IMG/VR virus record: IMGVR_UViG_3300042291_001036
Location: 1 to 25,550 of that record
Direction: 5' to 3' (one strand)
DNA length: 25,550 nucleotides
From: a virus
The notes under the pieces are model-generated. The model had not been told where the DNA came from. It worked only from the letters and a program-made list of their open reading frames with translations, and made no database searches. Below, piece by piece: positions 8,322 to 15,084 of this stretch; within the stretch, counting starts at the first letter, position 1, and every line of letters begins with the position of its first letter. Made by a program: the position numbers and the translations under genes.

Positions 8322-8513
8322 TTACGGAGTTGTTCCAGCCGTATTCTGGTCTTCTTGTTCAGCAATGATTGCTTCAATTTCATTTTCTACATCATTGATG
8401 CGGTCTTTGAAATCAACATTTGCAGACTTCTTCTCCTTCTTGATTTCAGCGAGCTGTTTTGTTAGCTCGTATACTTTTGCTTTTGCTTCTTCTTTAGTTA
8501 GTGGTTTAGCCAT
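8322..8513 (-). CDS. Short coiled-coil protein (63 aa)
   Basis: The protein begins MAKPLTKEEAKAK and is almost entirely charged helix (ELTKQLAEIKKEKKSANVD...INDVENEIEAIIAEQ), a predicted coiled coil ending in a polar TAGTTP tail. The frame is open upstream to 8696 but that part lies inside the glycosyltransferase gene, so the ATG at 8513, 13 bp after the upstream stop, is preferred. Nothing identifies a function. It could be a small oligomerising partner of the flanking glycosyltransferases. Confidence 0.7.
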   Translation of the reverse strand: MAKPLTKEEAKAKVYELTKQLAEIKKEKKSANVDFKDRINDVENEIEAIIAEQEDQNTAGTTP

Positions 8514-8526
8514 AATATTTTTTAGT

Positions 8527-9486
8527 TTAGTTGAATTTATTTTTTGCTTCTGTTCTGTCAATCTTTGGTAGAATGAATCCAAGACTCTTGTTTGGCATGT
8601 TGTGCCCAACATATTCATCTTGGCGATGAATGTTGAAGCGTTCTCTGCCTTTCCAGTTTGACAACATATTGTCGATACCAACTGCCATAGTTTCACACAT
8701 TCTATCGGAACTCAATCCTTCTGGACTCATGAGCCATTCACGACCTTTGAGACCACGATCTTTGCGATTTTCACGACCAACTTCATACCAGTGCATCATT
8801 GCTACAGCAGCATCTTCCCAACGAGCATAATCTGCGAGAATATATGGAGTTGGAATACTGCCTTGTACCATTCTTGCACCGGGAAATATTGGAGTAACCC
8901 AAGTTCCGTGGTTCTTGTATCTACCATCCGCATTGGTTCCCCAGTTTGTATCAAACTCCACAGGATTACCATTTTCATCTGTAAATCCACATTGATCTTG
9001 CAAACCGCCGGTTACTGTTACGATAATGGGTGTGCCAGCGGCGATACTTTCCGCCGTTCCAAGTCCAAATCCCTCATTATCAGAAAGATTGATTGTAACA
9101 TCGGAAATATTATAGTACTGATTTAGACGATCTGGCATGATCTTGTCAGTACTGAAAACGACATCATAATCGGGACAGAAAGCGGTCTTACATGCCAACA
9201 AGTCGGTACCCGCATCATCCAGTGGAGGAGTATGCATAAACAATACACATTTGGATGCTTCTTCTTTGGTTAAATTATCGCAGAAGTTTCTATAAGCAAG
9301 CATGATTGTGCTGGTTTGCTTGCGACGAATGTTACGATTGTTATAAAAAATAACATAGTTATAATCTTTCTTGAATAATTGCTTTTTTACCACATTCAGT
9401 TCTTTTAGTTCAGACTCACTTGTCAATGGCTTGAACGTTTTTGTATTGATGCCATGTGGCACATAGTGTATTAGAGTTTTAGTCAT
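8527..9486 (-). CDS. C-terminal half of a split GT-B glycosyltransferase
   Basis: The 319-residue protein starts abruptly at the interdomain linker of a GT4 enzyme (MTKTLIHYVPHGINTKTFKP) and then contains a complete donor-binding domain with DNEGFGLGTAESIAAGTP (E138-x7-E146). The N-terminal Rossmann domain is missing here but is encoded by the separate ORF at 10479-11054, about 1 kb upstream. Together they give about 510 residues, a normal GT-B length. The intervening DNA carries a homing endonuclease and a ribbon-helix-helix gene. The ATG overlaps the stop of the latter (ATGA), so translation by coupling is plausible. The two halves may assemble as subunits. Confidence 0.85.
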   Translation of the reverse strand: MTKTLIHYVPHGINTKTFKPLTSESELKELNVVKKQLFKKDYNYVIFYNNRNIRRKQTSTIMLAYRNFCDNLTKEEASKCVLFMHTPPLDDAGTDLLACKTAFCPDYDVVFSTDKIMPDRLNQYYNISDVTINLSDNEGFGLGTAESIAAGTPIIVTVTGGLQDQCGFTDENGNPVEFDTNWGTNADGRYKNHGTWVTPIFPGARMVQGSIPTPYILADYARWEDAAVAMMHWYEVGRENRKDRGLKGREWLMSPEGLSSDRMCETMAVGIDNMLSNWKGRERFNIHRQDEYVGHNMPNKSLGFILPKIDRTEAKNKFN

Positions 9487-9641
9487 TTTGTATATTTGGA
9501 TTCTTTTATTATGAAATCAATTGCAAGTTTTGTCAACCATTTTGGCATATTTAAAGCATTTTCTTGACAATATTTTTTTATGATATTGAATTCATCATGG
9601 GGTATATTTACAACCCGCCGTTCACTTTTTATAGTTTTCAT
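9483..9641 (-). CDS. Small ribbon-helix-helix-like protein (52 aa)
   Basis: The ORF encodes 52 residues: a basic N-terminus, a short beta strand (RRVVNIPHDEF), a helix (NIIKKYCQEN), a turn and a second helix (MPKWLTKLAIDFIIKE). This strand-helix-helix order is that of MetJ/Arc-type DNA-binding proteins. It overlaps the 3' end of the homing endonuclease gene by 20 bp and the start of the glycosyltransferase C-half by 4 bp. It therefore belongs to the inserted module. It could repress the endonuclease or assist target binding. No homologue can be named from sequence alone. Confidence 0.65.
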   Translation of the reverse strand: MKTIKSERRVVNIPHDEFNIIKKYCQENALNMPKWLTKLAIDFIIKESKYTK

Positions 9642-10419
9642 TTAGAATATCTCCTATTTCATTTGTAAAATTTTCAGGTAACGTATCAATTTTTGATACA
9701 CTTTTTGTTTTTTGACGAATTCTGTAAAATTTACAGTTTATTTCTTCCATGATTCGAGTTTGTCGTTTTATATCCTTATCAATTAGATTACCCGCTTTAT
9801 AGTGTTTTTCTTCATCCCATTCAATTACTAAATTTTTTGAAGTATCGTAATAATCAACCGAGTAACCGCATATACGCAACTCTCCTCCGTTTAGTGCGTG
9901 TTTTCCAGTCATGTTTAATTTTTCATTAAGAATGTTAAAAAACTCACAAGCAGTTTTATTATATGCGGGATAGGTGTTTGATTTTTCCAATTGACCAAGT
10001 CTGTGGTTTCTCAGATTTTCTCGTTGGTTTGGATCTTTCATTCTATTTTTGGTAGCAACTCTTATTTTTTCCAACGACAGTTCGTCATGTTTTTTTCCAA
10101 ACATATAATTATTTTTTCCAGATTTTGTTTCACTTTGACGATTCTTGTATTCCACAGTGTTCATAGAACTGATCCATACTTCCGATTTTTTGTGAGATTC
10201 TGCACATTTTTTTTTAGATTCATCTCGCGACCAACTCCAAGTTCTACCTTTTATTTTTTCCGCCATTTGCAGAGTTCTACATTTTTTACATTTAGAATTT
10301 TGTTTATGAGAACAATATAATGTTAATTTTTTTCTATAATTTATACGTTTGCCACAAGATGGACATGATTTAAAAAATTCGGTTTTAATATCTTCGTCAA
10401 ATTTTGGTCGTCTTTTCAT
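9622..10419 (-). CDS. Homing endonuclease with zinc finger, NUMOD3 and Vsr/EDxHD-like nuclease domain
   Basis: The 265-residue protein has an N-terminal treble-clef-like CPSCGK...CKKCR zinc site, a basic middle, a NUMOD3-like segment (SGKNNYMFGKKHDELSLEKI) and a C-terminal nuclease domain with DYYDTSKNLVIEWDEEKHY and FYRIRQ. That C-terminal pattern (acidic residue, then E-W-D...H, followed by a conserved R) resembles Vsr/DUF559-like endonucleases used by the EDxHD homing enzymes such as I-Bth0305I. It sits exactly between the two halves of a glycosyltransferase gene, which is the position expected for a selfish insertion. Which catalytic subfamily it belongs to is less sure than its being a homing nuclease. 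Confidence 0.8.
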   Translation of the reverse strand: MKRRPKFDEDIKTEFFKSCPSCGKRINYRKKLTLYCSHKQNSKCKKCRTLQMAEKIKGRTWSWSRDESKKKCAESHKKSEVWISSMNTVEYKNRQSETKSGKNNYMFGKKHDELSLEKIRVATKNRMKDPNQRENLRNHRLGQLEKSNTYPAYNKTACEFFNILNEKLNMTGKHALNGGELRICGYSVDYYDTSKNLVIEWDEEKHYKAGNLIDKDIKRQTRIMEEINCKFYRIRQKTKSVSKIDTLPENFTNEIGDILNENYKK

Positions 10420-10440
10420 ACAAATAAATATGAAACAATG

Positions 10441-10476
10441 TGAATAAAAATGAATAAAAATGAATAAAAATGAATA
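10441..10476. repeat. Tandem TGAATAAAAA repeat (3.6 copies)
   Basis: Three full 10-bp units TGAATAAAAA and a partial fourth lie directly between the homing-endonuclease start and the stop codon of the glycosyltransferase N-half. On the transcribed strand this reads as repeated TTTTTATTCA. It marks the upstream edge of the insert. Confidence 0.85.
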
Positions 10477-10478
10477 AT

Positions 10479-11054
10479 TTACTTTTTATATTGAACAAAT
10501 GTGCCGTCTTTTAGAAATTCTCCGTCAACCGTGCGACAATTTTCCGGTCCCATTACCCATTTATTTATGTTATATGTCTGCTTGCTGATGGCCATCAGCA
10601 AATCGCACGATTCATAAAATGCTCTATTATACATTGGGTATGGTACGTCATCCCATATATTTAGGTATGCGATTGGCATCTTTTGACGAAGCTCACGTTC
10701 CATTTGATACAACCAGCCCCAAAAACGAGGATCAGTAAAATGCATCAATGCATCTGGCTTTTCAAGTTTGATGACTTCGTTCAATATTTCGGGATTGCCA
10801 TAGCCATCCACTGGATATAAACGAACATATGCATCGCTGATACCAGCACTGTTATTTACTGCACCGTCCAAATTTATTATCTTTCCCTTTTCTGGATGTT
10901 GAACAGAGCCAGCGATTTGAACCCAATTATACTTACCAGCTAATCCCGTCACGAACTCACGTGCAACGGTGGCCACACCCGAATGCATACGCAAATCATC
11001 GCAAAGTAGTATAATTTTCTTTCTGTCTTTTTGAGGAATATAACCATTATTCAT
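10479..11054 (-). CDS. N-terminal half of a split GT-B glycosyltransferase
   Basis: The 191-residue protein has the acceptor-side Rossmann domain of a GT4 enzyme: KIILLCDDLRMHSGVATVAREF at the start, then KPDALMHFTDPRFWGW, YLNIWDDVPYP and CDLLMAISKQTYNI. It stops just where the linker to the donor domain should begin, and the missing part is encoded at 8527-9486. No frameshift or decay is visible, so both pieces appear to be kept. It is the first gene of the long glycan operon, with a strong promoter (TTGACA, 16 bp, CATACT) ending 11 nt before its ATG. Confidence 0.85.
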   Translation of the reverse strand: MNNGYIPQKDRKKIILLCDDLRMHSGVATVAREFVTGLAGKYNWVQIAGSVQHPEKGKIINLDGAVNNSAGISDAYVRLYPVDGYGNPEILNEVIKLEKPDALMHFTDPRFWGWLYQMERELRQKMPIAYLNIWDDVPYPMYNRAFYESCDLLMAISKQTYNINKWVMGPENCRTVDGEFLKDGTFVQYKK

Positions 11055-11065
11055 ATATAAAATTT

Positions 11066-11093
11066 AGTATGTTTTAAATTTGATTATTGTCAA
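11066..11093 (-). promoter_or_regulatory. Promoter of the glycan operon (TTGACA-N16-CATACT)
   Basis: The -35 box is at 11088-11093 and the -10 box at 11066-11071, read on the minus strand, with a 16-bp spacer. The ATG of the first glycosyltransferase half follows 11 nt after the -10 box, leaving a leader of about 5 nt. No other clear promoter is seen down to base 1. Confidence 0.75.
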
Positions 11094-11097
11094 ATTA

Positions 11098-11307
11098 TTA
11101 AAATGCACTGCCGCTAATTTGTAAAGCATTTGTGTCGTCAATTTTCTTTTTGAAATCAGCATCATTGGTGTATAGATATACACAACGATTGACTAACTTT
11201 TGCAGTGTCATGCCGCTACTTACACCAGCTTCTTTGAATGAAGTATATTTGTCTTTAAAAATGTGAATTGAGGTAAAAGATGTTTCGTGATTTGATTTTA
11301 GTTTCAT
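11098..11307 (-). CDS. Small ribbon-helix-helix-like protein (69 aa)
   Basis: The 69-residue protein has a short strand (FTSIHIFKDKYTSF), a helix, a turn with SSGMTL and a second helix (LQKLVNRCVYLYTND), the general order of ribbon-helix-helix DNA-binding proteins, followed by a charged tail. An AGGA lies about 12 nt before the ATG. Its stop is within 5 bp of the glycan-operon promoter, so it could be a regulator of that operon, but no operator is identified. The family call is from pattern only. Confidence 0.6.
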   Translation of the reverse strand: MKLKSNHETSFTSIHIFKDKYTSFKEAGVSSGMTLQKLVNRCVYLYTNDADFKKKIDDTNALQISGSAF

Positions 11308-11392
11308 ATGTTGTTGTTTTTCCTATATACATATATATGAAAATAACATTCCGTATATATAAGAAATCAAATTAATATATAAAAACTACTTT
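11308..11392. other. Short AT-rich gap
   Basis: The 85-bp spacer is almost pure A/T with alternating TATATA stretches. It holds an AGGA before the 11307 start and no confident terminator. A TTGATT/TGTTAT pair is a possible weak promoter for the small gene. Confidence 0.4.
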
Positions 11393-12406
11393 TTATATTT
11401 TATCTTCTTTTCCATTACAATACAAATTACCGTTTGGATCTTTCATAGTTTTAAATTGACAATATTTGCATGATTTTTTATTTTTACCTGGAGTTTTTAG
11501 AAAAACTCCACTTGTATTATACTCCCCACTAGCAGTAAATCCGTTATTTATAAATTCTAAAAATGAAGTTTCAACTTCCTTGACACTCATTTTTCCATCA
11601 GCGGGACTAAATCTTTCAATCCTACTTTGCGGAAAACTCACGTCTTCCAAGAGTTTCCTCTTCATAATAAAAAACTCAATTTCAATATCACTCATAGGAA
11701 CCTTGAACATTTGATTATAAAATCGTTTATACAGAATGAGTTGATCAATCTTGGTTCGGTCTTGCTTTCCCCATTTACCCCAGCCTCTGGTTGATGTCTT
11801 GAAATCTAAAATAAGTACCTTCTTGGTCAGTTTGTCTTTTAGCACAATGTCAAGAAAGCCTTTGTATAATATTGTGCCGCCTTTTAATGGAATTTCCAAT
11901 GGCAGTTCAATACCAACAAGTTCATATTTTTTACTTGGAAAATGCTTGCTGCGTTGAGCATATGCTAATGTATGATCCAGAATAACTTTACCATCATTCT
12001 CAAACTCTTTGACTGTATCTTGAGTAATCAAGCCCAATACATCTCTTTCATCTTCAGTCAACTTGAGCTGTTCATCTGTAGCAATCTTGAGGTCTTTTAA
12101 GCCTTCTTCATATTCTTTCTTGAACAAACCAAATGCATCCAAAGCATCTGCTTCGGCAGTTCCTACTGTATATAACAACCGAAGATATTCTTGTAATGCA
12201 GCATGAATAGCTGTACCAAATGTGGTATGTATGCTTGCTTCATATGGAGCCAACTTGTCAATATATGAAAGTTTCCAATCCATTGGACATTTTAGCCATT
12301 TGCTATATTGACTGAAACTCACATTCTTGAGTTTTTTTACTGGCTGAGTGGGTTCGGTTATAACCGACACAGGATCGGGAGTTTCTACAAGAAATTGATT
12401 GGACAT
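11393..12406 (-). CDS. PD-(D/E)XK exonuclease of the RecB/Cas4 type with a four-cysteine cluster
   Basis: The 337-residue protein shows the RecB-nuclease motif series: SFSQYSKWLKCP near residues 30-41, FGTAIHAALQEY with His68, GFLDIVL with Asp186, LILDFKTS with Asp201 and Lys203, and DQLILYK with Gln222. Cysteines at 40, 313, 316 and 330 have the arrangement (one N-terminal, three near the C-terminus) that holds a [4Fe-4S] cluster in AddB and Cas4. Such phage enzymes act in DNA recombination, repair or processing of host DNA. The start is 8 nt after a TATAGT -10 box, so the mRNA should be almost leaderless. Confidence 0.85.
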   Translation of the reverse strand: MSNQFLVETPDPVSVITEPTQPVKKLKNVSFSQYSKWLKCPMDWKLSYIDKLAPYEASIHTTFGTAIHAALQEYLRLLYTVGTAEADALDAFGLFKKEYEEGLKDLKIATDEQLKLTEDERDVLGLITQDTVKEFENDGKVILDHTLAYAQRSKHFPSKKYELVGIELPLEIPLKGGTILYKGFLDIVLKDKLTKKVLILDFKTSTRGWGKWGKQDRTKIDQLILYKRFYNQMFKVPMSDIEIEFFIMKRKLLEDVSFPQSRIERFSPADGKMSVKEVETSFLEFINNGFTASGEYNTSGVFLKTPGKNKKSCKYCQFKTMKDPNGNLYCNGKEDKI

Positions 12407-12414
12407 ATAATACT

Positions 12415-12442
12415 ACTATACATAAAAAAAACTATCTGTCAA
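12415..12442 (-). promoter_or_regulatory. Promoter for the RecB-like nuclease (TTGACA-N16-TATAGT)
   Basis: The -35 box is at 12437-12442 and the -10 box at 12415-12420 on the minus strand. The start codon is 8 nt past the -10 box. The region also separates two divergent genes; a plus-strand promoter for the 12472 gene is less clear (a weak TTGATT at 12395 and TATACA at 12417). Confidence 0.75.
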
Positions 12443-12471
12443 TGTTAATGACTGTATATTTATTAATAACG

Positions 12472-12945
12472 ATGCAAAATAAATCTTTCACGCACATATT
12501 ACAAAAAACGGGTGTGCTAAAAACATTCACAGTTGCAAAAATTGTCAAGAAACAAGACATCGACGAGCTAAAAGCATTGGTAAAAAGCGTGGCTTCGGAT
12601 GAAAATGAATATAAAAAAATGTTGAAGGAAGAAATGTCTAAAATCTCCAATATGCATGACCAAAGCAATCCAATACCTGGCATCATTTATCCTGTACCAG
12701 ATGATGATAGAAAAAAATTATTGGTTGCCATCACCACAAAATTTTGCAAAGGAATAAAAACTCAAAAATTTAGCAAGCGAGAACTTGCATTTTTGATTTC
12801 GGCAATCATCAATGAACTTGGGTTGACACAAGAAGATTTTATTACTCTAAAAAAAGAATTGGAAAATCAAACTGATGATGACGAAGACGATGATGATGAT
12901 GATGATGATGGCGACGAAGATGATGAAGAAAGTCAGAAGTTCTGA
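12472..12945 (+). CDS. Unknown protein with a poly-aspartate C-terminal tail
   Basis: From the ATG at 12472 the protein has 157 residues. The body is helical and lysine-rich with a small IPGIIYPVPDDDRKKLL segment in the middle. The last 25 residues are almost all Asp/Glu, encoded by a GAT/GAC/GAA run, and end in ESQKF. Acidic tails of this kind occur in single-stranded DNA-binding proteins and DNA mimics, but the body has no recognised OB fold, so no function is assigned. It is the only plus-strand gene between 1 and 22780. An earlier in-frame ATG at 12442 would add ten hydrophobic residues. Its 3' end overlaps the convergent dNMP kinase gene by 13 bp. Confidence 0.7.
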   Translation: MQNKSFTHILQKTGVLKTFTVAKIVKKQDIDELKALVKSVASDENEYKKMLKEEMSKISNMHDQSNPIPGIIYPVPDDDRKKLLVAITTKFCKGIKTQKFSKRELAFLISAIINELGLTQEDFITLKKELENQTDDDEDDDDDDDDGDEDDEESQKF

Positions 12946-13562
12946 ACCCAAATATTCATAAACTTGTCTACGTGAGCATTTAGTTGAGTGTCAAGCAACA
13001 AATCTTCTGGTAGTTTGCATTCTACATGTTCCCATTTAATGGCACGATGTGCAGCAGCTTCAATCTTTGGATCATTTTCTTGTTCATGTTCATTGGCGGG
13101 TTTAACAAATACTTTGTGTCCCCATTGAATATCCCAAGTATATTTGCTGATATGACACAATACTCCATTTACTTCATTCTTTAAAAAGTATAGCTCGTCT
13201 TTTTCATATACATCATAGCGAATATCTGTGATGATATAATAATCATAATTGGTTTCATCAATGGTCTTCTTGGCAATATCAACCCAATATCTACCATCTG
13301 TGCGCTTGCGTTGAGCATCGCCATACCATACAAGCATGGGACGAATAATTAATTTTTCTTCTGGAATAGTTGTGAATGCAGAAATGCCAAGATTCTTCAT
13401 CAAGAAATTATCAACATCCGCTTTTAATGGATCAGCCAGTGCAATTCTTTTTACAGATTTACCCGCCTGTTGAAGTTTATATGTAAGAATGGAAGCAAAT
13501 GTATCTTTACCCGATCTTGCCACGCCACTTAGCCCCACCACTTTTTTATTTGATGTTTGCAT
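12933..13562 (-). CDS. Deoxynucleoside monophosphate kinase
   Basis: The 209-residue protein opens with a P-loop (VVGLSGVARSGKDTFASIL; Gly-x4-Gly-Lys-Asp-Thr) and continues with ALADPLKADVDNF and RYWVDIAKK, the pattern of phage dNMP kinases such as T4 gp1. It converts dNMPs, including modified ones in some phages, to dNDPs for phage DNA synthesis. A YYIITDIRYDVYEKDEL segment holds the conserved D-x-R. It lies 3 bp downstream of the clamp-loader gene and is transcribed with it, a replication pairing. The start is set by the P-loop directly after the N-terminus. Confidence 0.85.
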   Translation of the reverse strand: MQTSNKKVVGLSGVARSGKDTFASILTYKLQQAGKSVKRIALADPLKADVDNFLMKNLGISAFTTIPEEKLIIRPMLVWYGDAQRKRTDGRYWVDIAKKTIDETNYDYYIITDIRYDVYEKDELYFLKNEVNGVLCHISKYTWDIQWGHKVFVKPANEHEQENDPKIEAAAHRAIKWEHVECKLPEDLLLDTQLNAHVDKFMNIWVQNF

Positions 13563-13565
13563 ATT

Positions 13566-14039
13566 TTATCGTTTACTCTTTTCCAATAACTCTTCAATTT
13601 GCTCTGTGTCATACCCATAATTTTGCACAATACTGCGAATGTCATCGTTGGTCATGATACTCATATATTCAACAACATTGCGTTCACTGTCTTTGAAATG
13701 CATACACAACAAAGTCAACAAAGTTTTATTATATTTCTCTCCGCTGTTTTTTATATATGGCACAAATACTTTGGCTTTTGGTACAATGTCAATACAAACT
13801 CTATAAAACTGCTCTGGAGTTAGTTTATCTTGATAATATTGTAAATCATTGATGCTGTCAACAAAGTCCATCTGCATACTCAAAAATCTGCATACCATAT
13901 AATTACTCCAAGTCTTTTTATCCGCATCAGACAATGTATCAAAGTATTTAGGATTTTTTCCCACACGCACTTCATTGATGTGATCAAATAAACTTTTAGT
14001 CTTTGGCTTTTTATCAACTTCGTTTTTTATTTTTGCCAT
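13566..14039 (-). CDS. Sliding-clamp loader small subunit (T4 gp62-like)
   Basis: The 157-residue protein has the pattern SLFDHINEV...YFDTLSDADKKTWSNYMVCRFLSM...LTPEQFYRVCIDIVPKAKVFVPYIK. This corresponds to T4-type clamp-loader subunit gp62, in which a YxxFMV..ALS segment is followed by a VP+GK...WAK segment. The protein would join a gp44-like ATPase, not in this window, to load the sliding clamp on DNA. It is 30 residues shorter than T4 gp62. Promoter TTGACA-N16-TATAGT ends 11 nt before the ATG, and dNMP kinase follows in the same transcript. The assignment rests on recalled family pattern. Confidence 0.72.
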   Translation of the reverse strand: MAKIKNEVDKKPKTKSLFDHINEVRVGKNPKYFDTLSDADKKTWSNYMVCRFLSMQMDFVDSINDLQYYQDKLTPEQFYRVCIDIVPKAKVFVPYIKNSGEKYNKTLLTLLCMHFKDSERNVVEYMSIMTNDDIRSIVQNYGYDTEQIEELLEKSKR

Positions 14040-14050
14040 GTTAGTTTTTA

Positions 14051-14078
14051 ACTATACAATAGTATGGATATATGTCAA
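14051..14078 (-). promoter_or_regulatory. Promoter of the clamp-loader/dNMP kinase unit (TTGACA-N16-TATAGT)
   Basis: The -35 box is at 14073-14078 and the -10 box at 14051-14056 on the minus strand. The ATG at 14039 lies 11 nt downstream, leaving a leader of about 5 nt. Confidence 0.78.
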
Positions 14079-14083
14079 CAACA

Positions 14084-14290
14084 TCATACAATTTTAGTAA
14101 ACCCGTCGTTTATACGATTTTTTAAAATAATGTTGGCGGCTTTTTCTAAAGCTTCTTCTTTAATTTTTAAATAATCTTCCACAGTAGCAGTTGAAGCATA
14201 CTCCATTATCATATGATTATCATATGCTTGTTGAGCTTCTTCAAATGTTGCTTTGTCTAAATCAAGTTGAGTTACGCCCATTTGCTTCAT
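14084..14290 (-). CDS. Hypothetical small helical protein (68 aa)
   Basis: The protein (MKQMGVTQLDLDKATFEEA...) is acidic and helical, with a VEDYLKIKEEALEKAANIIL segment. A GTG at 14305 is in frame, but it would overlap the upstream gene more; the ATG at 14290, 5 bp after the upstream stop, is preferred. It is the last gene of a five-gene run of small proteins (15424 to 14084). No family is recognised. Confidence 0.65.
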   Translation of the reverse strand: MKQMGVTQLDLDKATFEEAQQAYDNHMIMEYASTATVEDYLKIKEEALEKAANIILKNRINDGFTKIV

Positions 14291-14295
14291 ATATT

Positions 14296-14571
14296 TTAAT
14301 CCCACTTTCTGTGTTTTTCAGCCACCCATTCATTACCATCATATTCTTCAATCTGCCATTGAACATCATCAGGAATATCTACAACTTTAAGTTCGGCAAA
14401 GCCCCCGTCAGCAGCTTCTCCTAGTTGCTCCACAATTTCTACTAGAATAGGATTGTTTCGCTCGATGTCACGCTCATATGTATTGACTGTACCAGATCGT
14501 TCATTAAACAGAGCAAGAGCTTCTTTAGAAAGCCCAAAGCCACCATAACAAGTATTGATTATAATTTTCAT
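14296..14571 (-). CDS. Conserved phage-type hypothetical protein (91 aa)
   Basis: The protein starts MKIIINTCYGGFGLSKEAL and ends QIEEYDGNEWVAEKHRKWD. These two blocks recur together in small hypothetical proteins of phages and some bacteria, where GGFGLS near the start and EEYDGxEWxxExHRxW near the end are constant. Its function is unknown. The ATG overlaps the upstream stop (ATGA), which fixes the start against an in-frame codon 13 residues earlier. A central acidic segment (VEIVEQLGEAADGGFAELK) links the blocks. Confidence 0.75.
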   Translation of the reverse strand: MKIIINTCYGGFGLSKEALALFNERSGTVNTYERDIERNNPILVEIVEQLGEAADGGFAELKVVDIPDDVQWQIEEYDGNEWVAEKHRKWD

Positions 14572-14867
14572 TTTTTTATAGATAAGCGAACATCCAACGC
14601 AGCAGCACAAGGAAATTGTTCCCCAATTTTGAACTTAAATGTATTTAAACTAAATGGTTTGAGCACTTTGTCACCGTTGACCCAACTTCTTTCTGTGCTA
14701 ATATAGCCTTGTTGTTCCAACATATCACGCAACTTTGTGAACTCTGGGTGATCAATTGTGCCATGCGACATTCCAGATATGGTAGAACCATCATACATAT
14801 TCAATGTCATGTATTTGGTGTCTGTCACATCAGAAATATATTCACGTTTTAGCACAAACTTTTTCAT
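14568..14867 (-). CDS. Hypothetical protein (99 aa)
   Basis: From the ATG at 14867 the protein runs MKKFVLKREYISDVTDTKY...DVRLSIKK. It is a mixed alpha/beta sequence with a RDMLEQQGYISTERSW helix-turn segment. The open frame goes on to 14951 but that part overlaps the preceding gene; the ATG 1 bp past the upstream stop is preferred. It overlaps the following gene by 4 bp. No family recognised. Confidence 0.65.
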   Translation of the reverse strand: MKKFVLKREYISDVTDTKYMTLNMYDGSTISGMSHGTIDHPEFTKLRDMLEQQGYISTERSWVNGDKVLKPFSLNTFKFKIGEQFPCAAALDVRLSIKK

Positions 14868-14868
14868 T

Positions 14869-15084
14869 TTATTTCTTCCATACCCTTTTGTCGTATTGTA
14901 CGAATGTAACAAGACCAAATGCGTTCTTGGCATTGGCCCATTTACCTTCATTGTTCTTTTGGCTGACTATTTTTGTGTATGCAGCGTTTTCAGTTAGTAT
15001 ATCTGGGTTTCCAAGAAAAAACTTGTTTCCAAGTTCCAACTTGCCAAATTCTACCATACGCGGTCCTTCATTATTTGTTTTCAT
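14869..15084 (-). CDS. Hypothetical small beta-rich protein (71 aa)
   Basis: The protein contains MVEFGKLELGNKFFLGNP...YTKIVSQKNNEGKWANAKNAFGLVTFV. The pattern of a glycine-bounded F-x2-L-x2-G-x-x-F followed by Y-x-K is shared by many short phage proteins with an SH3-like barrel. Function is unknown. It begins inside the 3' end of the upstream membrane-coil gene (14-bp overlap) and is followed by a 1-bp gap to the next gene. Confidence 0.65.
   Translation of the reverse strand: MKTNNEGPRMVEFGKLELGNKFFLGNPDILTENAAYTKIVSQKNNEGKWANAKNAFGLVTFVQYDKRVWKK

Noticed and set aside
9487-10478. A group I intron splitting the glycosyltransferase gene
   Set aside because: I saw no P7/P3 core or conserved intron ends, the insert carries two tightly overlapping genes, and each half has its own start and stop. 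A free-standing homing insertion explains it; RT-PCR would decide.
14084-14305. GTG start at 14305 for the 68-aa gene
   Set aside because: It would overlap the upstream gene by 10 bp; an ATG at 14290 lies 5 bp after that gene's stop.
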